Notes under the pieces: model-generated
Database searches by the model: none
What the model was told of the DNA's origin: nothing
What the model saw: the letters and a program-made list of their open reading frames with translations, nothing else
DNA from: Natronomonas gomsonensis
Lineage (GTDB): Archaea > Halobacteriota > Halobacteria > Halobacteriales > Haloarculaceae
DNA: 64,000 nucleotides
Assembly: GCF_013391635.1 (NCBI RefSeq)
Contig: NZ_JACAWU010000002.1
Span: 868,001-932,000, forward strand
Direction: 5' to 3'
Translations under genes and position numbers: made by a program
Shown: positions 53,358-62,216 of the stretch, piece by piece
Numbering within the stretch: position 1 is the first letter of the stretch
How the letters are laid out: each line of letters opens with the position of its first letter

Positions 53358-53450
53358 GGATGGGGGTCGGGGTCGGAAGTCAAAAAATCCTACCTCGGTA
53401 GCGACGAGGTCCGGCCTTCCGAGCGAGAAGTTCGCGTTGGGGGCGGCGAT

Positions 53451-53573
53451 TCAAAGGACGAACAACACGATTTGATACAGCAATCCGAGGACGAACGCGG
53501 CCACGAGAACGGCCGACGAGGCCACGACGATGGGCGACAGTTGCTGTTCTTCCTCGACGATGTAGTCGGTCAT
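53451..53573 (-). CDS. Very small single-pass membrane protein (40 aa)
   Basis: 40 aa: acidic N-terminus (TDYIVEEEQQLSP) followed by one hydrophobic segment (IVVASSAVLVAAFVLGLLYQIVLFVL). Matches the layout of the 48-aa protein at 52562 (acidic part first, then a C-terminal helix), so both may be small membrane-associated regulators. It is divergent from the E1-alpha gene with about 120 bases between. Confidence 0.5.
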   Translation of the reverse strand: MTDYIVEEEQQLSPIVVASSAVLVAAFVLGLLYQIVLFVL

Positions 53574-53693
53574 ACGCGTTCGGAGAGCGCCGGGCGGAAA
53601 AAGCGTTGCGTCACCGTCGGCGCAGTCGGCCGCTCCTGACAGCCATCTCACCGGATGGCGAACCGATATGACCCTCCCGGTGGAACGGGGGGT

Positions 53694-54791
53694 ATGACAT
53701 TCGGCTCGGACGACGAGATACACCGGCGACTCGATTCCGAGGGTCGACCGCTGGACGACGACTACGAGCCGCCGCTGCCCGATGAGCAGTTGGTGGAGCT
53801 GTACGCCGACATGCGGCTGGCACGGCACTTCGACGAGCGGATGGTCAGCCTCCAGCGACAGGGCCGGGTCGGCACCTACGCCCCGCTGGCTGGACAGGAA
53901 GGGTCCCAATTCGGGTCGATGTACGCCGTCGACGACGCCGACTGGATACTGTACCAGTATCGGGAACACGGTGCCGTCATCGACCGCGGGCCGCTGGCGG
54001 AGTACGTCCGTTACTGGATGGGCCACGAGTCGGGCAACGCCGCGCTGACCGACCACAACATCGCGCCGCTGAACATCTCCATCGGGGGTCACATCCCTCA
54101 CGCGACGGGAATGGCGTGGGCGTCGAAACTGCAGGGCGACGACAACGCCATCGTCTGTCACTTCGGCGAGGGATCGACCAGCGAGGGCGACTTCCACGAG
54201 GGGCTGAACTTCGCCGGCGTCTTCGACGTGCCCGCGGTGTTCATCTGCAACAACAACGGGTGGGCCATCTCCCATCCCGCCGACGAACAGACCGCGAGTG
54301 AGTCCTACGCCGAGAAGGCGGCCGCCTATGGACTCCCGGGCGTCGTCGTCGACGGGATGGACCCGCTCGCGACCTACGAGGTCGTCGCTGAGGCGCTCGC
54401 GAAGGCGAAGGACCCCGACGCCGAGACGCGGCCGACGCTCGTCGAGGCCATCCAGTACCGCTTCGGCGCCCACACGACCGCCGACGACCCCACCGCCTAC
54501 CGGGAAGACAGCGAGGTCGAACAGTGGAAGGAGTGGGACCCGATACCCCGGATGGAGACGTTCCTCAGAGAACGGGGCTCGCTCGACGAGGAACGCATCG
54601 ACGCCATCGGCGAGGAGGTGCGGGAGACCGTGGCCGACGCCATCGACCGCGGGACTGACGTGGAGGCAAACCCCGAGGACCTCTTTGCGGATGCCTACGC
54701 CGAACCGACGCCGCGGGTCGAAGCGGGTCGGGAGTACCTCCAACGACTCCGCGAGGAGTACGGCGACGCGGCACTGGTCGACGACGAGTAA
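53694..54791 (+). CDS. 2-oxoacid dehydrogenase E1 component alpha subunit (thiamine diphosphate)
   Basis: 365 aa. The ThDP/Mg motif is visible as FGEGSTSEGDFHEGLNFAGVF..VFICNNNGWAIS (GEG...N variant of GDG...NN), plus RQGRVGTYAPLAGQEGSQFGS and the phospholoop-like FGAHTTADDPTAYR. E1 needs a beta subunit, E2 and E3; none lies beside this gene, so it is an orphan alpha subunit whose partner is elsewhere. The start at 53694 (MTFGSDDE) is preferred over 53655 because homologous N-termini begin near this point. Confidence 0.9.
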   Translation: MTFGSDDEIHRRLDSEGRPLDDDYEPPLPDEQLVELYADMRLARHFDERMVSLQRQGRVGTYAPLAGQEGSQFGSMYAVDDADWILYQYREHGAVIDRGPLAEYVRYWMGHESGNAALTDHNIAPLNISIGGHIPHATGMAWASKLQGDDNAIVCHFGEGSTSEGDFHEGLNFAGVFDVPAVFICNNNGWAISHPADEQTASESYAEKAAAYGLPGVVVDGMDPLATYEVVAEALAKAKDPDAETRPTLVEAIQYRFGAHTTADDPTAYREDSEVEQWKEWDPIPRMETFLRERGSLDEERIDAIGEEVRETVADAIDRGTDVEANPEDLFADAYAEPTPRVEAGREYLQRLREEYGDAALVDDE

Positions 54792-54813
54792 CCGTCGCTT
54801 CCGCCTCGACAAC

Positions 54814-54820
54814 CTTTATT
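54814..54820 (+). promoter_or_regulatory. Box A for the spermidine-synthase-like gene
   Basis: CTTTATT lies about 29 bases before the ATG at 54846; the gene therefore has its own, probably leaderless, transcript apart from the E1-alpha gene. Confidence 0.6.
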
Positions 54821-54845
54821 CACGGAAAGCCGTACCGACTAACAT

Positions 54846-56414
54846 ATGGATTCGTTTCCGGGTCGGTCGTACGGTCGGGTGACCGCACCCGAACTCGCGG
54901 TGTTCGTCTCCGGTGTGGCGAGTATGGGACTCGAGATACTCGCCGGCCGAATGGTCGCTCCCCAGTTCGGCAGCAGTATCTACACCTGGGGAAGCATCAT
55001 CGGAGTGTTCCTCGCGGCGCTGAGTCTCGGCTATCACTTCGGCGGCAAGCGCGCCGCCGAGCGAGCCAGCGTCAACCGTCTGACGTGGCTGTTGCTTGGA
55101 ACTGCGGCCTACGTCGCGCTGTTGATTTTCGCCGGGGACCTGCTGTTGGCGGCGGGGTCGTCGTTCCCGTTACCCAGTCGGTTCGCCTCACTGCCGGCCA
55201 TCACGCTGCTGTTCGGCCCCCCAACCTACCTGCTCGGCTTCATCAGCCCCTACGCCGCCGAGTTGTCGAACACGGAGAAAATCGGCGAGGCCTCGGGTCG
55301 GGTGTACGCAGTCGGGACCGTCGGGAGCATCCTCGGTGCCTTCGGGACCACCTTCTTTCTCATCCCGTCGCTCGGCATCGAGGCCATCAGTTTCCTGTTC
55401 GGTTTGCTATTGGTCGGGACGGCGCTGTCCATCTCGCTGCCGAGGATGAATCGCGAACCGCTGTTCGCCACCGTCGGCGTCACGGTGCTTCTCGTCGCCG
55501 CCATCGGTAGCGGCGCCGTCGGCGTCTCGACGGGCGGACAAGTCATCTACCAGACCCAGACGCCGTATCAGGAACTCGAGGTGGCCGACCTCGGCGACAC
55601 CCGAACGCTGTATCTGGACGGCCAGCGCCACAGCGCGATGGACCTGAACGACCCGAACCGCCACGTCTTCGAGTACACGCGGTACTTCCACATGCCGTAT
55701 CTGTTCGCGAAGGACCCCGACGACATCGATAGAGTGCTGTTCGTCGGTGGCGGTGGGTTCACCGGCCCGAAACGGTTCGCCGCCGAGTACAACGCCACCG
55801 TCGACGTGGTGGAAATCGACCCCGAAGTCATCGACGTCGCCGAGCAGTACTTCCGGGTCGAGGAGTCGGAGCAACTCAACATCCACAACGGCGATGGCCG
55901 GCGGTTTCTCCGGAACACGAACCACACCTACGACCTCATCGTCCTGGACGCCTACAAGAAGGACAAGGTACCGTTCCAGTTGACGACGGTGGAGTTCATG
56001 CAGTTGACCAACGACCGCCTCTCGGAGGACGGCATCCTGTTTGCGAACCTCATCTCGGCACCGAGCGGGCCGGCCTCGGAGTTCTACCGCGCCGAGTTCC
56101 GAACGATGGAGCAGGTGTACCCGCAGGTGTACAGTTTCCCCACCGCCGGGTCGAGCGTCGTCCAGAACATCGAAATCGTCGCCACGAAGAACCCCGAGCA
56201 GGTGACCGAGGCCGAACTCCGCGAACGGAACCGCCAGCGCGACATCGGCATCGACCTCGAGAGCGAAATCGGGAGCTATCGGAGCGACGAACCGACCGAC
56301 GACGTGCCGATACTTAGAGACGACCGCGCGCCGGTCGACAGCCTACTGGACCCGATGGTCGGCCAGCGATACGTCATCGAGCAGACGGCACCCGGGAACG
56401 AGACGGCCGGCTGA
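54846..56414 (+). CDS. Membrane-anchored spermidine-synthase-like (aminopropyltransferase fold) protein
   Basis: 522 aa. Residues about 18-215 hold about seven hydrophobic segments; the rest is a soluble Rossmann-like domain with VLFVGGGGFTGPKRFAAEY, VDVVEIDPEVIDVAEQYF, HNGDGRRFL and IVLDAYKKDKVPFQLTTVEFM, the donor-binding and catalytic layout of spermidine synthases (D in LDAY). The fusion is known in bacteria and archaea; its substrate is unproven and true polyamine synthesis is uncertain. A strong box A fixes the start. Confidence 0.9.
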   Translation: MDSFPGRSYGRVTAPELAVFVSGVASMGLEILAGRMVAPQFGSSIYTWGSIIGVFLAALSLGYHFGGKRAAERASVNRLTWLLLGTAAYVALLIFAGDLLLAAGSSFPLPSRFASLPAITLLFGPPTYLLGFISPYAAELSNTEKIGEASGRVYAVGTVGSILGAFGTTFFLIPSLGIEAISFLFGLLLVGTALSISLPRMNREPLFATVGVTVLLVAAIGSGAVGVSTGGQVIYQTQTPYQELEVADLGDTRTLYLDGQRHSAMDLNDPNRHVFEYTRYFHMPYLFAKDPDDIDRVLFVGGGGFTGPKRFAAEYNATVDVVEIDPEVIDVAEQYFRVEESEQLNIHNGDGRRFLRNTNHTYDLIVLDAYKKDKVPFQLTTVEFMQLTNDRLSEDGILFANLISAPSGPASEFYRAEFRTMEQVYPQVYSFPTAGSSVVQNIEIVATKNPEQVTEAELRERNRQRDIGIDLESEIGSYRSDEPTDDVPILRDDRAPVDSLLDPMVGQRYVIEQTAPGNETAG

Positions 56415-56420
56415 ACGCCG

Positions 56421-58838
56421 TCAGCCACTCCCGGAGTCGGAGAGCGCGGAGCCGTCGACCTCGTAGATAGTCACCGCCTCGTTCTCGAAGGCGACCGATA
56501 GCTCCGGCCGCTCGTCGAACGCCCGGAGGTTCTCGCCGTACTGTTCGCGCTCGTTGGGGCCGACGTAGACGTACTGCACGTCGTAGGTGCGGAGTGTCGC
56601 TGCGGCGTCGGACCACGGCCCGTCGTAGACGGCGTCGACCTCCTCGGCGCGGCGCTCGAAGGCCTCGACGCCGCGATACCCCTGCTGGTGGTCCCACCCG
56701 ATGACCGACGGCAGGCCAGTCAGCGTCGAGGCGGGACTGCTCCAGCGGTACGTCGACCGACCCGGCGCCTCGACGATGGTCGGCGTCCCCTGCCGGTCGT
56801 CGAGCCAGTGAATGGCTTGCATCTCTTCGGCGTGCCAGCGTTCGTGGGTCGCCAGTCCGTCGATGGTCGCGTCCCGGTCGGCGGCCGCATCGGACCCAAC
56901 CTCTCCGGCGAAGGTCAGGACGGCGAACGGACTGCTCAAGAGGATGACGGCGACGACCAACGTCCCGGCGATGACCGCCGAGCGCGTCGGTGTCGGCATC
57001 GAGGGAATCCGACCTGTTCCGTCTTTTGCCCCGCCGTCTGCGCGGGCGGCAGTGTCGGTCGATGCGTCGGCGGATTCGGTCGACAGTCGCTCCGCGAGAT
57101 ACTGACGAGCATCCGAGAGGACGAGCGCGCTCGCTCCACCCATGCCTGCCGCAGCGAGCGTCCACCCCTGGACGGCGACTTTCAGCGTCGTGTTCCAGCG
57201 AATCTGGGTCGGCGGCCACACCTTCGCGTAGACGATGTCCATCGAGAGGATGAGGCCGACACCAGCGACGAGCAGCAGGCCCTCGAAGCCGATTCGGTCC
57301 GTCCGGAGGAGCCACCACGCACCGAGCAACAGCGGGCCGGTGACCGCCAGCACTGCGAAGTCGACGACCCAGAGCAAGGCGGCGACGGCGGCCAGCCCCG
57401 ACAGCGAGACGGCTGCGACGGCGACGGGCGAGGCATCACGAATCGCCTCGCGGCCGCTGTAGAGCAAGTAGCCGGCGAACAGCGCCAGCACGTTGCCGTA
57501 GATGACGAGGAACGGCCAGAGGTCGGTCCGCGGCGGGAGGAAGCCGACACCCTCGTTGGTCGGAACGTTGCCGAAGATGAGGAACGGCGAGGCCAGAGCG
57601 ACGCCGACCAACCCGACGCCCGCCGCGAGGACGCCCGCGAGGACGATGCGCCACAGTTCGGCACCGAGCCATTCGAGGCGGTCGCCAGATTCGAGGTCGG
57701 CATCGAACGTCAGGCGGTCGCCGACGCCGGGGAGGAGCGTCGCCGGGTGGGCGTCAGCGGCAGCGAGTGCGAGCCACGCCAGTCCGACGACCGTCGGCAG
57801 CGACCACGTGTTCATGAAGCCGAAGACGCCCGCGACGAGTCCCATCCCACCGTAGACGAGGGCGAGACGCCGGCCGCGTTCTTCGGCTGGCGTCAGGTAG
57901 TAACTGAGCGCCAGGGCGGCAGCAAAGAGGATGTAACCGTTGGCCAGCGCGTGCCCGTGGAGGTCGGACTTCACGAAGGAGTACAGCGGGAACTCCTGGA
58001 GGGTGTTCGGGACGACGTAGCGGGTGTAGAACCAGCCCCACTCGAAGGGATTGCTCAGCCGAACGACGGCCTCCTCGTAGGGCATGTGCCGGACCGCATC
58101 GAAGGCGGGCCGGCCGTACTCGAGGGCGGTCTCGCGGGGAAGCAGGCCGAAGCCGAGGCGGACGGCGGTCGTCAGCGCGCCCGCGAGGGCGACGAAGAAC
58201 ACGCCGAGTGCGCCGCCGAGACGGTAGGAGCGACCGCGGAGCGCCGTCGCGGCACCGACGAGCCCGTACGCCGACACGACGAGGAAGCCGTAGAAGGCGG
58301 CGATGCCGAGGTTGAAGCCATACCGTGGCGCGGTGTCGGTCAACAGCGTGTAACTGGCGACCTGCATCTGGGTGCCGTAGTAGTATCGCAGCGGTTCGCC
58401 CGCGAACCAGAAGTCCTCGGGCGGAAGCGCCTCCGCTCGCAACAGCGCCTTCACCAATCCGAAGTGGAGGAACTGTTCGCCCCCGGCCGGCGTGATGCCT
58501 GCGTTGTACATCCGGAAGGAGACGAGAAACAGGAACCCGACGGCGAAGACGGCGTAGCCGCCGGCGACGGCGCGCCACTCCGGTTCGGCGCCGCGGCGAT
58601 ACGCTAGCGCCGACGCCGCGACGACGAGGCCGAGGCCGACGAGGACGGTGTGGAGGCCGAAGGTCACCTGTCCGATCCAGAAGACGAACAGGGCAAGCGG
58701 GACGACGGCCGCTGGGAGGGCCAGCGCCGCACCGCGACGCGGGAGCCGGGGGAAGGCGGCCGCCGCCAGCGGCGCGCCGACCGCGGTCAGCGCCGCGAAC
58801 GCGACGAGCCATTTCAGGACGATAGCGAGTTCAAGCAC
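56421..58838 (-). CDS. DUF2298 (YYY-motif) multi-spanning membrane protein
   Basis: 805 aa, start GTG at 58838. About 16-18 hydrophobic segments. The YYY motif is visible in GEPLRYYYGTQMQVASYTL, and KSDLHGHALANGYILFAAAL and FGFMNTWSLPTVVGLAW follow, as in the archaeal/Chloroflexi DUF2298 family, presumed glycosyltransferase-like membrane enzymes (inference from general fold similarity). The C-terminal 150 residues are soluble and carry GWDHQQGYRGVEAFERRAEEVDAVY. It converges on the preceding gene with six bases between stops. Confidence 0.9.
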   Translation of the reverse strand: MLELAIVLKWLVAFAALTAVGAPLAAAAFPRLPRRGAALALPAAVVPLALFVFWIGQVTFGLHTVLVGLGLVVAASALAYRRGAEPEWRAVAGGYAVFAVGFLFLVSFRMYNAGITPAGGEQFLHFGLVKALLRAEALPPEDFWFAGEPLRYYYGTQMQVASYTLLTDTAPRYGFNLGIAAFYGFLVVSAYGLVGAATALRGRSYRLGGALGVFFVALAGALTTAVRLGFGLLPRETALEYGRPAFDAVRHMPYEEAVVRLSNPFEWGWFYTRYVVPNTLQEFPLYSFVKSDLHGHALANGYILFAAALALSYYLTPAEERGRRLALVYGGMGLVAGVFGFMNTWSLPTVVGLAWLALAAADAHPATLLPGVGDRLTFDADLESGDRLEWLGAELWRIVLAGVLAAGVGLVGVALASPFLIFGNVPTNEGVGFLPPRTDLWPFLVIYGNVLALFAGYLLYSGREAIRDASPVAVAAVSLSGLAAVAALLWVVDFAVLAVTGPLLLGAWWLLRTDRIGFEGLLLVAGVGLILSMDIVYAKVWPPTQIRWNTTLKVAVQGWTLAAAGMGGASALVLSDARQYLAERLSTESADASTDTAARADGGAKDGTGRIPSMPTPTRSAVIAGTLVVAVILLSSPFAVLTFAGEVGSDAAADRDATIDGLATHERWHAEEMQAIHWLDDRQGTPTIVEAPGRSTYRWSSPASTLTGLPSVIGWDHQQGYRGVEAFERRAEEVDAVYDGPWSDAAATLRTYDVQYVYVGPNEREQYGENLRAFDERPELSVAFENEAVTIYEVDGSALSDSGSG

Positions 58839-58907
58839 GGGTACGTTCGGCCGCTCTTCGGGCGTAAACCTTCTGGATTTCGGGATGTACCGACCGGCGA
58901 CGGGAGA

Positions 58908-60242
58908 TCACTCCGTCGACGTATCCGGGTCGTCGGTCGTGTTCCTGATTCGGAGCGTCGAAATCCGGGCGCCGTCGACGCTCGTCACCTCGACGCCGTA
59001 CCCGTCGGCCTCGATGCTGTCGCCGACCTCGGGAGCCCGCCCGAGACGATCGAGCACCAACCCCGCGAGCGTCTCGAAGCCCTCGCCTTCGAAGTCGGTG
59101 TCGAGTGCATCGTTGACGGCCGACAGCGTAACCGAGCCGTCGGCATCGTAGGTGTCGTCGTCGAGGCTGCGTATCGAGTGTTCACGTCCCTCGGCGTCGA
59201 ACTCGTCTCGGAGGTCGCCGACGATGGCCTCGACGACGTCCTCGACGGTCGCGATGCCTTCGAGGGCCCCCCACTCGTCGATGACGGCAGCCATCTGTCG
59301 CTGTTCGTCACGGAACTGCAAGAGGAGGTCGTTGACCGTCGTCGTCTCCGGAACGACGACGATTTCGCGTGCGAGGTCGCCGGCGGTCGCCGACTCCGAC
59401 CCGGTCTCGCTGGCGCGGAGCACGTCTTTCACGTCGACGAACCCGAGCACGCGGTCGGCATCGTCGGCCTCGACGACGGGATAGCGCGTGTGCTCGGCGT
59501 CGAGAACCATCGTCCGCAACTCCGACAACGACAGGTCGGCCGGAACGCTCACCACGTCCGGTCGCGGCACCATCACCTCCCGAACCACGGTGTCGTCGAG
59601 GTCGAAGACTCGCTCTATCATGTCGACTTCGGCCATCTCGACGTGGCCCTCCTCTCCCGACCGCATCAGTACGCGACGGATTTCACGCTCTTCGAGCGTC
59701 TCGTCGCTCTCGGAGGCCGGCGGGATGCCGAGCAGGCGGGTGAAGGCGTTGGCGGTGCCGTTGAACACGACGATGCCGGGTTTAAACAGGTAATAGGAGA
59801 GTTTCATCGGCGGGGCCAGCAACAGCGAGACCCGCTCGGCGTCGGCGATGGCGATGGTCTTCGGCGCGAGTTCGCCGAAGACGACGTGGAGGAACGTGAT
59901 GAAACTGAAGCCGATCGCGAAAGCCACGAGGTGGATGAGACTCGCCGGCAGCAGTGATTCGAGAACCGGTTCGATGAGCGCTGCGACGGCCGGTTCGCCG
60001 ATCCACCCGAGACCGAGCGAGGCGATGGTGATACCGAGCTGGGTCGCCGCGAGGTAGTCGTCGAGGTTCTCCATCACGTCCTGTAGGACGCCGGAACCGG
60101 CGCGTCCCTCCTCGGCCAGTTGTTCGACCGACGTGGACCGAACCCGGACGAAGGCGAACTCCGAGGCGACGAAAAAGCCGTTCAGGACGACCAGGAACAG
60201 AGCGAGGAGGACTCGCGCCGCGGAGAAGGCGACGTCTACCAT
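58908..60242 (-). CDS. CNNM/CorC-type membrane protein (DUF21 + CBS pair + CorC_HlyC)
   Basis: 444 aa. N-terminal DUF21 membrane domain with about four segments (1-190), a CBS pair (about 200-330, MVPRPDVVSVPADLSLSEL and VLGFVDVKDVL), and the CorC_HlyC domain at the C-terminus. The family is linked to Mg2+/Co2+ efflux or resistance and was long mislabelled hemolysin. A TTTTAATAA element on the minus strand at about 60311-60325 lies some 70 bases before the start, giving a short leader. Confidence 0.93.
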   Translation of the reverse strand: MVDVAFSAARVLLALFLVVLNGFFVASEFAFVRVRSTSVEQLAEEGRAGSGVLQDVMENLDDYLAATQLGITIASLGLGWIGEPAVAALIEPVLESLLPASLIHLVAFAIGFSFITFLHVVFGELAPKTIAIADAERVSLLLAPPMKLSYYLFKPGIVVFNGTANAFTRLLGIPPASESDETLEEREIRRVLMRSGEEGHVEMAEVDMIERVFDLDDTVVREVMVPRPDVVSVPADLSLSELRTMVLDAEHTRYPVVEADDADRVLGFVDVKDVLRASETGSESATAGDLAREIVVVPETTTVNDLLLQFRDEQRQMAAVIDEWGALEGIATVEDVVEAIVGDLRDEFDAEGREHSIRSLDDDTYDADGSVTLSAVNDALDTDFEGEGFETLAGLVLDRLGRAPEVGDSIEADGYGVEVTSVDGARISTLRIRNTTDDPDTSTE

Positions 60243-60409
60243 CGTCGCCTCCGAGGCGTGCGTCCGTTCGAGTATCGAGTGACCATACTGCCGTCTCGTG
60301 GGGGTGATTATTAAAACGAGGTCGTCGGGAATCGGTCGAAACCCGTTCCTGCACCTTCTGTAGCGCTGTCGCTATCGGAGCAGTCCTCGAAAGAAGCGAA
60401 GTTACGTGG

Positions 60410-60427
60410 CGTCGCCGTGTGGCGACG
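60410..60427 (-). terminator. Hairpin after the cold-shock gene
   Basis: CGTCGCC-(4)-GGCGACG, 7-base perfect arms, 17-34 bases after the stop of the cold-shock gene on the minus strand; a TTCGCTTCTTTCG stretch follows. Likely 3'-end or terminator structure. Confidence 0.5.
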
Positions 60428-60443
60428 GTGCAGTAACCGTTAA

Positions 60444-60638
60444 TTACGCGCGGACGACGTTCGTCGCGCGGGGGCCCTTGGGGGCCTGTTCGATCTCGAA
60501 TTCGATTTCCGTCCCTTCCGTCAGATCCTCACCGCCAACGTCCTCCATGTGGAAGAAAACGTCGTCGTCAGAGTCCTCAGTCGCGATGAAACCGTAGCCG
60601 CCTGTGTCGTTGAAGAAATCAACCTTACCGTTTACCAT
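60444..60638 (-). CDS. cspA: Cold-shock-domain RNA-binding protein
   Basis: 64 aa, single cold-shock domain. RNP1 is DTGGYGFIAT (11-20) and RNP2 is DDVFFHME (25-32); both bind single-stranded nucleic acid. VNGKVDFFND at the start and GPRATNVVRA at the end match CspA-type proteins. The Met at 60638 is chosen because the minus-strand box A (60664-60673) lies about 30 bases before it, and the upstream extension is not CspA-like. Confidence 0.96.
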   Translation of the reverse strand: MVNGKVDFFNDTGGYGFIATEDSDDDVFFHMEDVGGEDLTEGTEIEFEIEQAPKGPRATNVVRA

Positions 60639-60663
60639 TGCGATTAACCGGAGTAGAGGTACA

Positions 60664-60673
60664 CGGATAAGGG
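60664..60673 (-). promoter_or_regulatory. Box A for the cold-shock gene
   Basis: On the minus strand CCCTTATCCG lies about 30 bases before the ATG at 60638; the first upstream Met would lie behind this promoter. Confidence 0.55.
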
Positions 60674-60878
60674 TTCCGTATACGTCGCTCATTTCGCCAA
60701 ATTAGTATACGAACATCCAGTGTAGACGCCATCACCAGAACATCACTGCGTGTATGCGGTGTTCTTCAGAAATATTGTCCGATTCAGCAGAACCAACGGA
60801 TGCTTCGGTGGAACCCAAAGTTCTCACCTATTCGACATATTATGTGGACAGTTAGCATTGGTGTAGCGCTATTCAGAG

Positions 60879-61847
60879 TTACCTCGCGTCATCGCTCGGG
60901 AAGATGCTCTCCGGAAGGTACGCCGACACCGTCCACGTCGGTCGGTTCACGACCTGATTGATTTTCAAATCGACCGCGGCAGAACAGAGGAGATACGCCT
61001 CCTCGCGAGTGAGTCCCCGCTCCGCTTCGAGGTGGTCGACCATGTGACGGACGGCCAGTTCCGTCGCTTCCATGAGGTCGTCTGCGACACCCGTCGTCCC
61101 GTAGGTCGGTTCGTCGGCACCACTCGCCGTGAACGGTCCCATCGTCTCGAACTGAGGGCCGTCGATGTCCATATCCGACCGCACCGAGAGCCGAGCGGTG
61201 ACGAACATCGGAGCCTCGATGCCGGTGACGCACACCTCACCGTCACCCTGTGCCGCGTGGCAGTCGCCGATGCTGAGCAGCGCACCTTCGGCCTCGACCG
61301 GGAGGTACAGCGTCGACCCCGCCGTGAGGTGTTTGATGTCCACGTTGCCACCCACCGGTCGCGGTGGGACGGTGCTGTGGGTTCCCGACTCCGACGGCGC
61401 GACGCCGACGACACCCGGAAACGGGTGTAGCGGGACTTCGATTCCGTTCACGAACCGGCCGACATCGCCCTCGAGGTCCCACACGTGGAGTCCGGGGTCG
61501 TCGAACGCCTCGGGAAGTAGTCCCTTCCCCGTATCGCCCGGATAGAAGTAACTCACACCGAACCCCTTGTGCTGGAAGTCGAGGAACTCGATGGCGAGTA
61601 CGTCACCCGGTTCGGCCCCCTCGACTCGAACGGGGCCAGTCAGCGGGTGCCCCTCGAAAGACATCGTCTCGAGGGCTTCGACCGTCGACTCGCTGTCGAA
61701 GTGACCGTCCGGCGCTCCGCGGCACTCGAATCGTACGACTGACCCCGGTTCGACCGACTCGATAGGGTCGAGAGTATTACTCCAGGTTCGATGGACGTTC
61801 TCGTCTCGGGCGCTGATTTCCCGGTCGACGGGGGGTTCCGGTGACAC
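60879..61847 (-). CDS. Acetamidase/formamidase family protein (short form)
   Basis: 322 aa, start GTG at 61847. Conserved blocks of the family are visible: GHPLTGPVRVEGAEPGDVLAIEFLDF, PFPGVVGVAPSESGTHSTVPPRPVGGNVD, GDCHAAQGDGEVC and RHMVDHLEAERGLTREEAYLLCSAAVDLKINQVVN. Unlike the member at 24815 (434 aa) it lacks the four-cysteine insertion. It should hydrolyse formamide or a related short amide, releasing ammonia. Upstream the DNA turns AT-rich. Confidence 0.9.
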   Translation of the reverse strand: MSPEPPVDREISARDENVHRTWSNTLDPIESVEPGSVVRFECRGAPDGHFDSESTVEALETMSFEGHPLTGPVRVEGAEPGDVLAIEFLDFQHKGFGVSYFYPGDTGKGLLPEAFDDPGLHVWDLEGDVGRFVNGIEVPLHPFPGVVGVAPSESGTHSTVPPRPVGGNVDIKHLTAGSTLYLPVEAEGALLSIGDCHAAQGDGEVCVTGIEAPMFVTARLSVRSDMDIDGPQFETMGPFTASGADEPTYGTTGVADDLMEATELAVRHMVDHLEAERGLTREEAYLLCSAAVDLKINQVVNRPTWTVSAYLPESIFPSDDAR

Positions 61848-62216
61848 ACCCGACGGACGGACCCGACGGGCTAAGAACTACTGGTGACAGTGCTCGACGT
61901 CCCGTTCGTCTTCGGACGCCCCGTCCCGAAAGCCGGCCCCGACCATTCCGAGTACCGATTTACCAAGGTATCCACCGGTCAGCGATTTTCCCGGCAAGGG
62001 GGTCCAGAGGACCGCTTCCTCGATTATAATAAGTACCTACCGGTTGTTTCACGCGCTGAAATCCGACCTGCAACCGTATTATTATCATATATTTCAATCA
62101 TATATTATCCAATAAATTTCCGGTATTACGTTTAAACGATGAACGATTCTGAACCATCTTCTCTTTATTTGATTTCACTTCTGGAAGGTAATTCTACCCG
62201 TTAGGGGTGGTAACAG
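61848..62216. other. Intergenic stretch, AT-rich in its right half
   Basis: 369 bases between divergent genes. The left part is GC-rich and holds only weak open frames. From about 62020 it becomes AT-rich (TATTATTATCATATATTTC; AATAAATTTCC). A TCTTTATTTGATT element at about 62160 is a candidate box A and GGGGTGG 9-15 bases before 62217 a possible SD for the next gene. I see no RNA gene or repeat. Confidence 0.5.

Noticed and set aside
56688..58607. 639-aa open frame on the plus strand over the DUF2298 gene
   Set aside because: Arg/Gly-rich antisense shadow with no domain; the minus-strand gene has clear family motifs and membrane segments.
61884..62135. 83-aa open frame in the AT-rich gap
   Set aside because: No acidic bias, no promoter at the right distance, composition changes halfway through; not supported as a gene.
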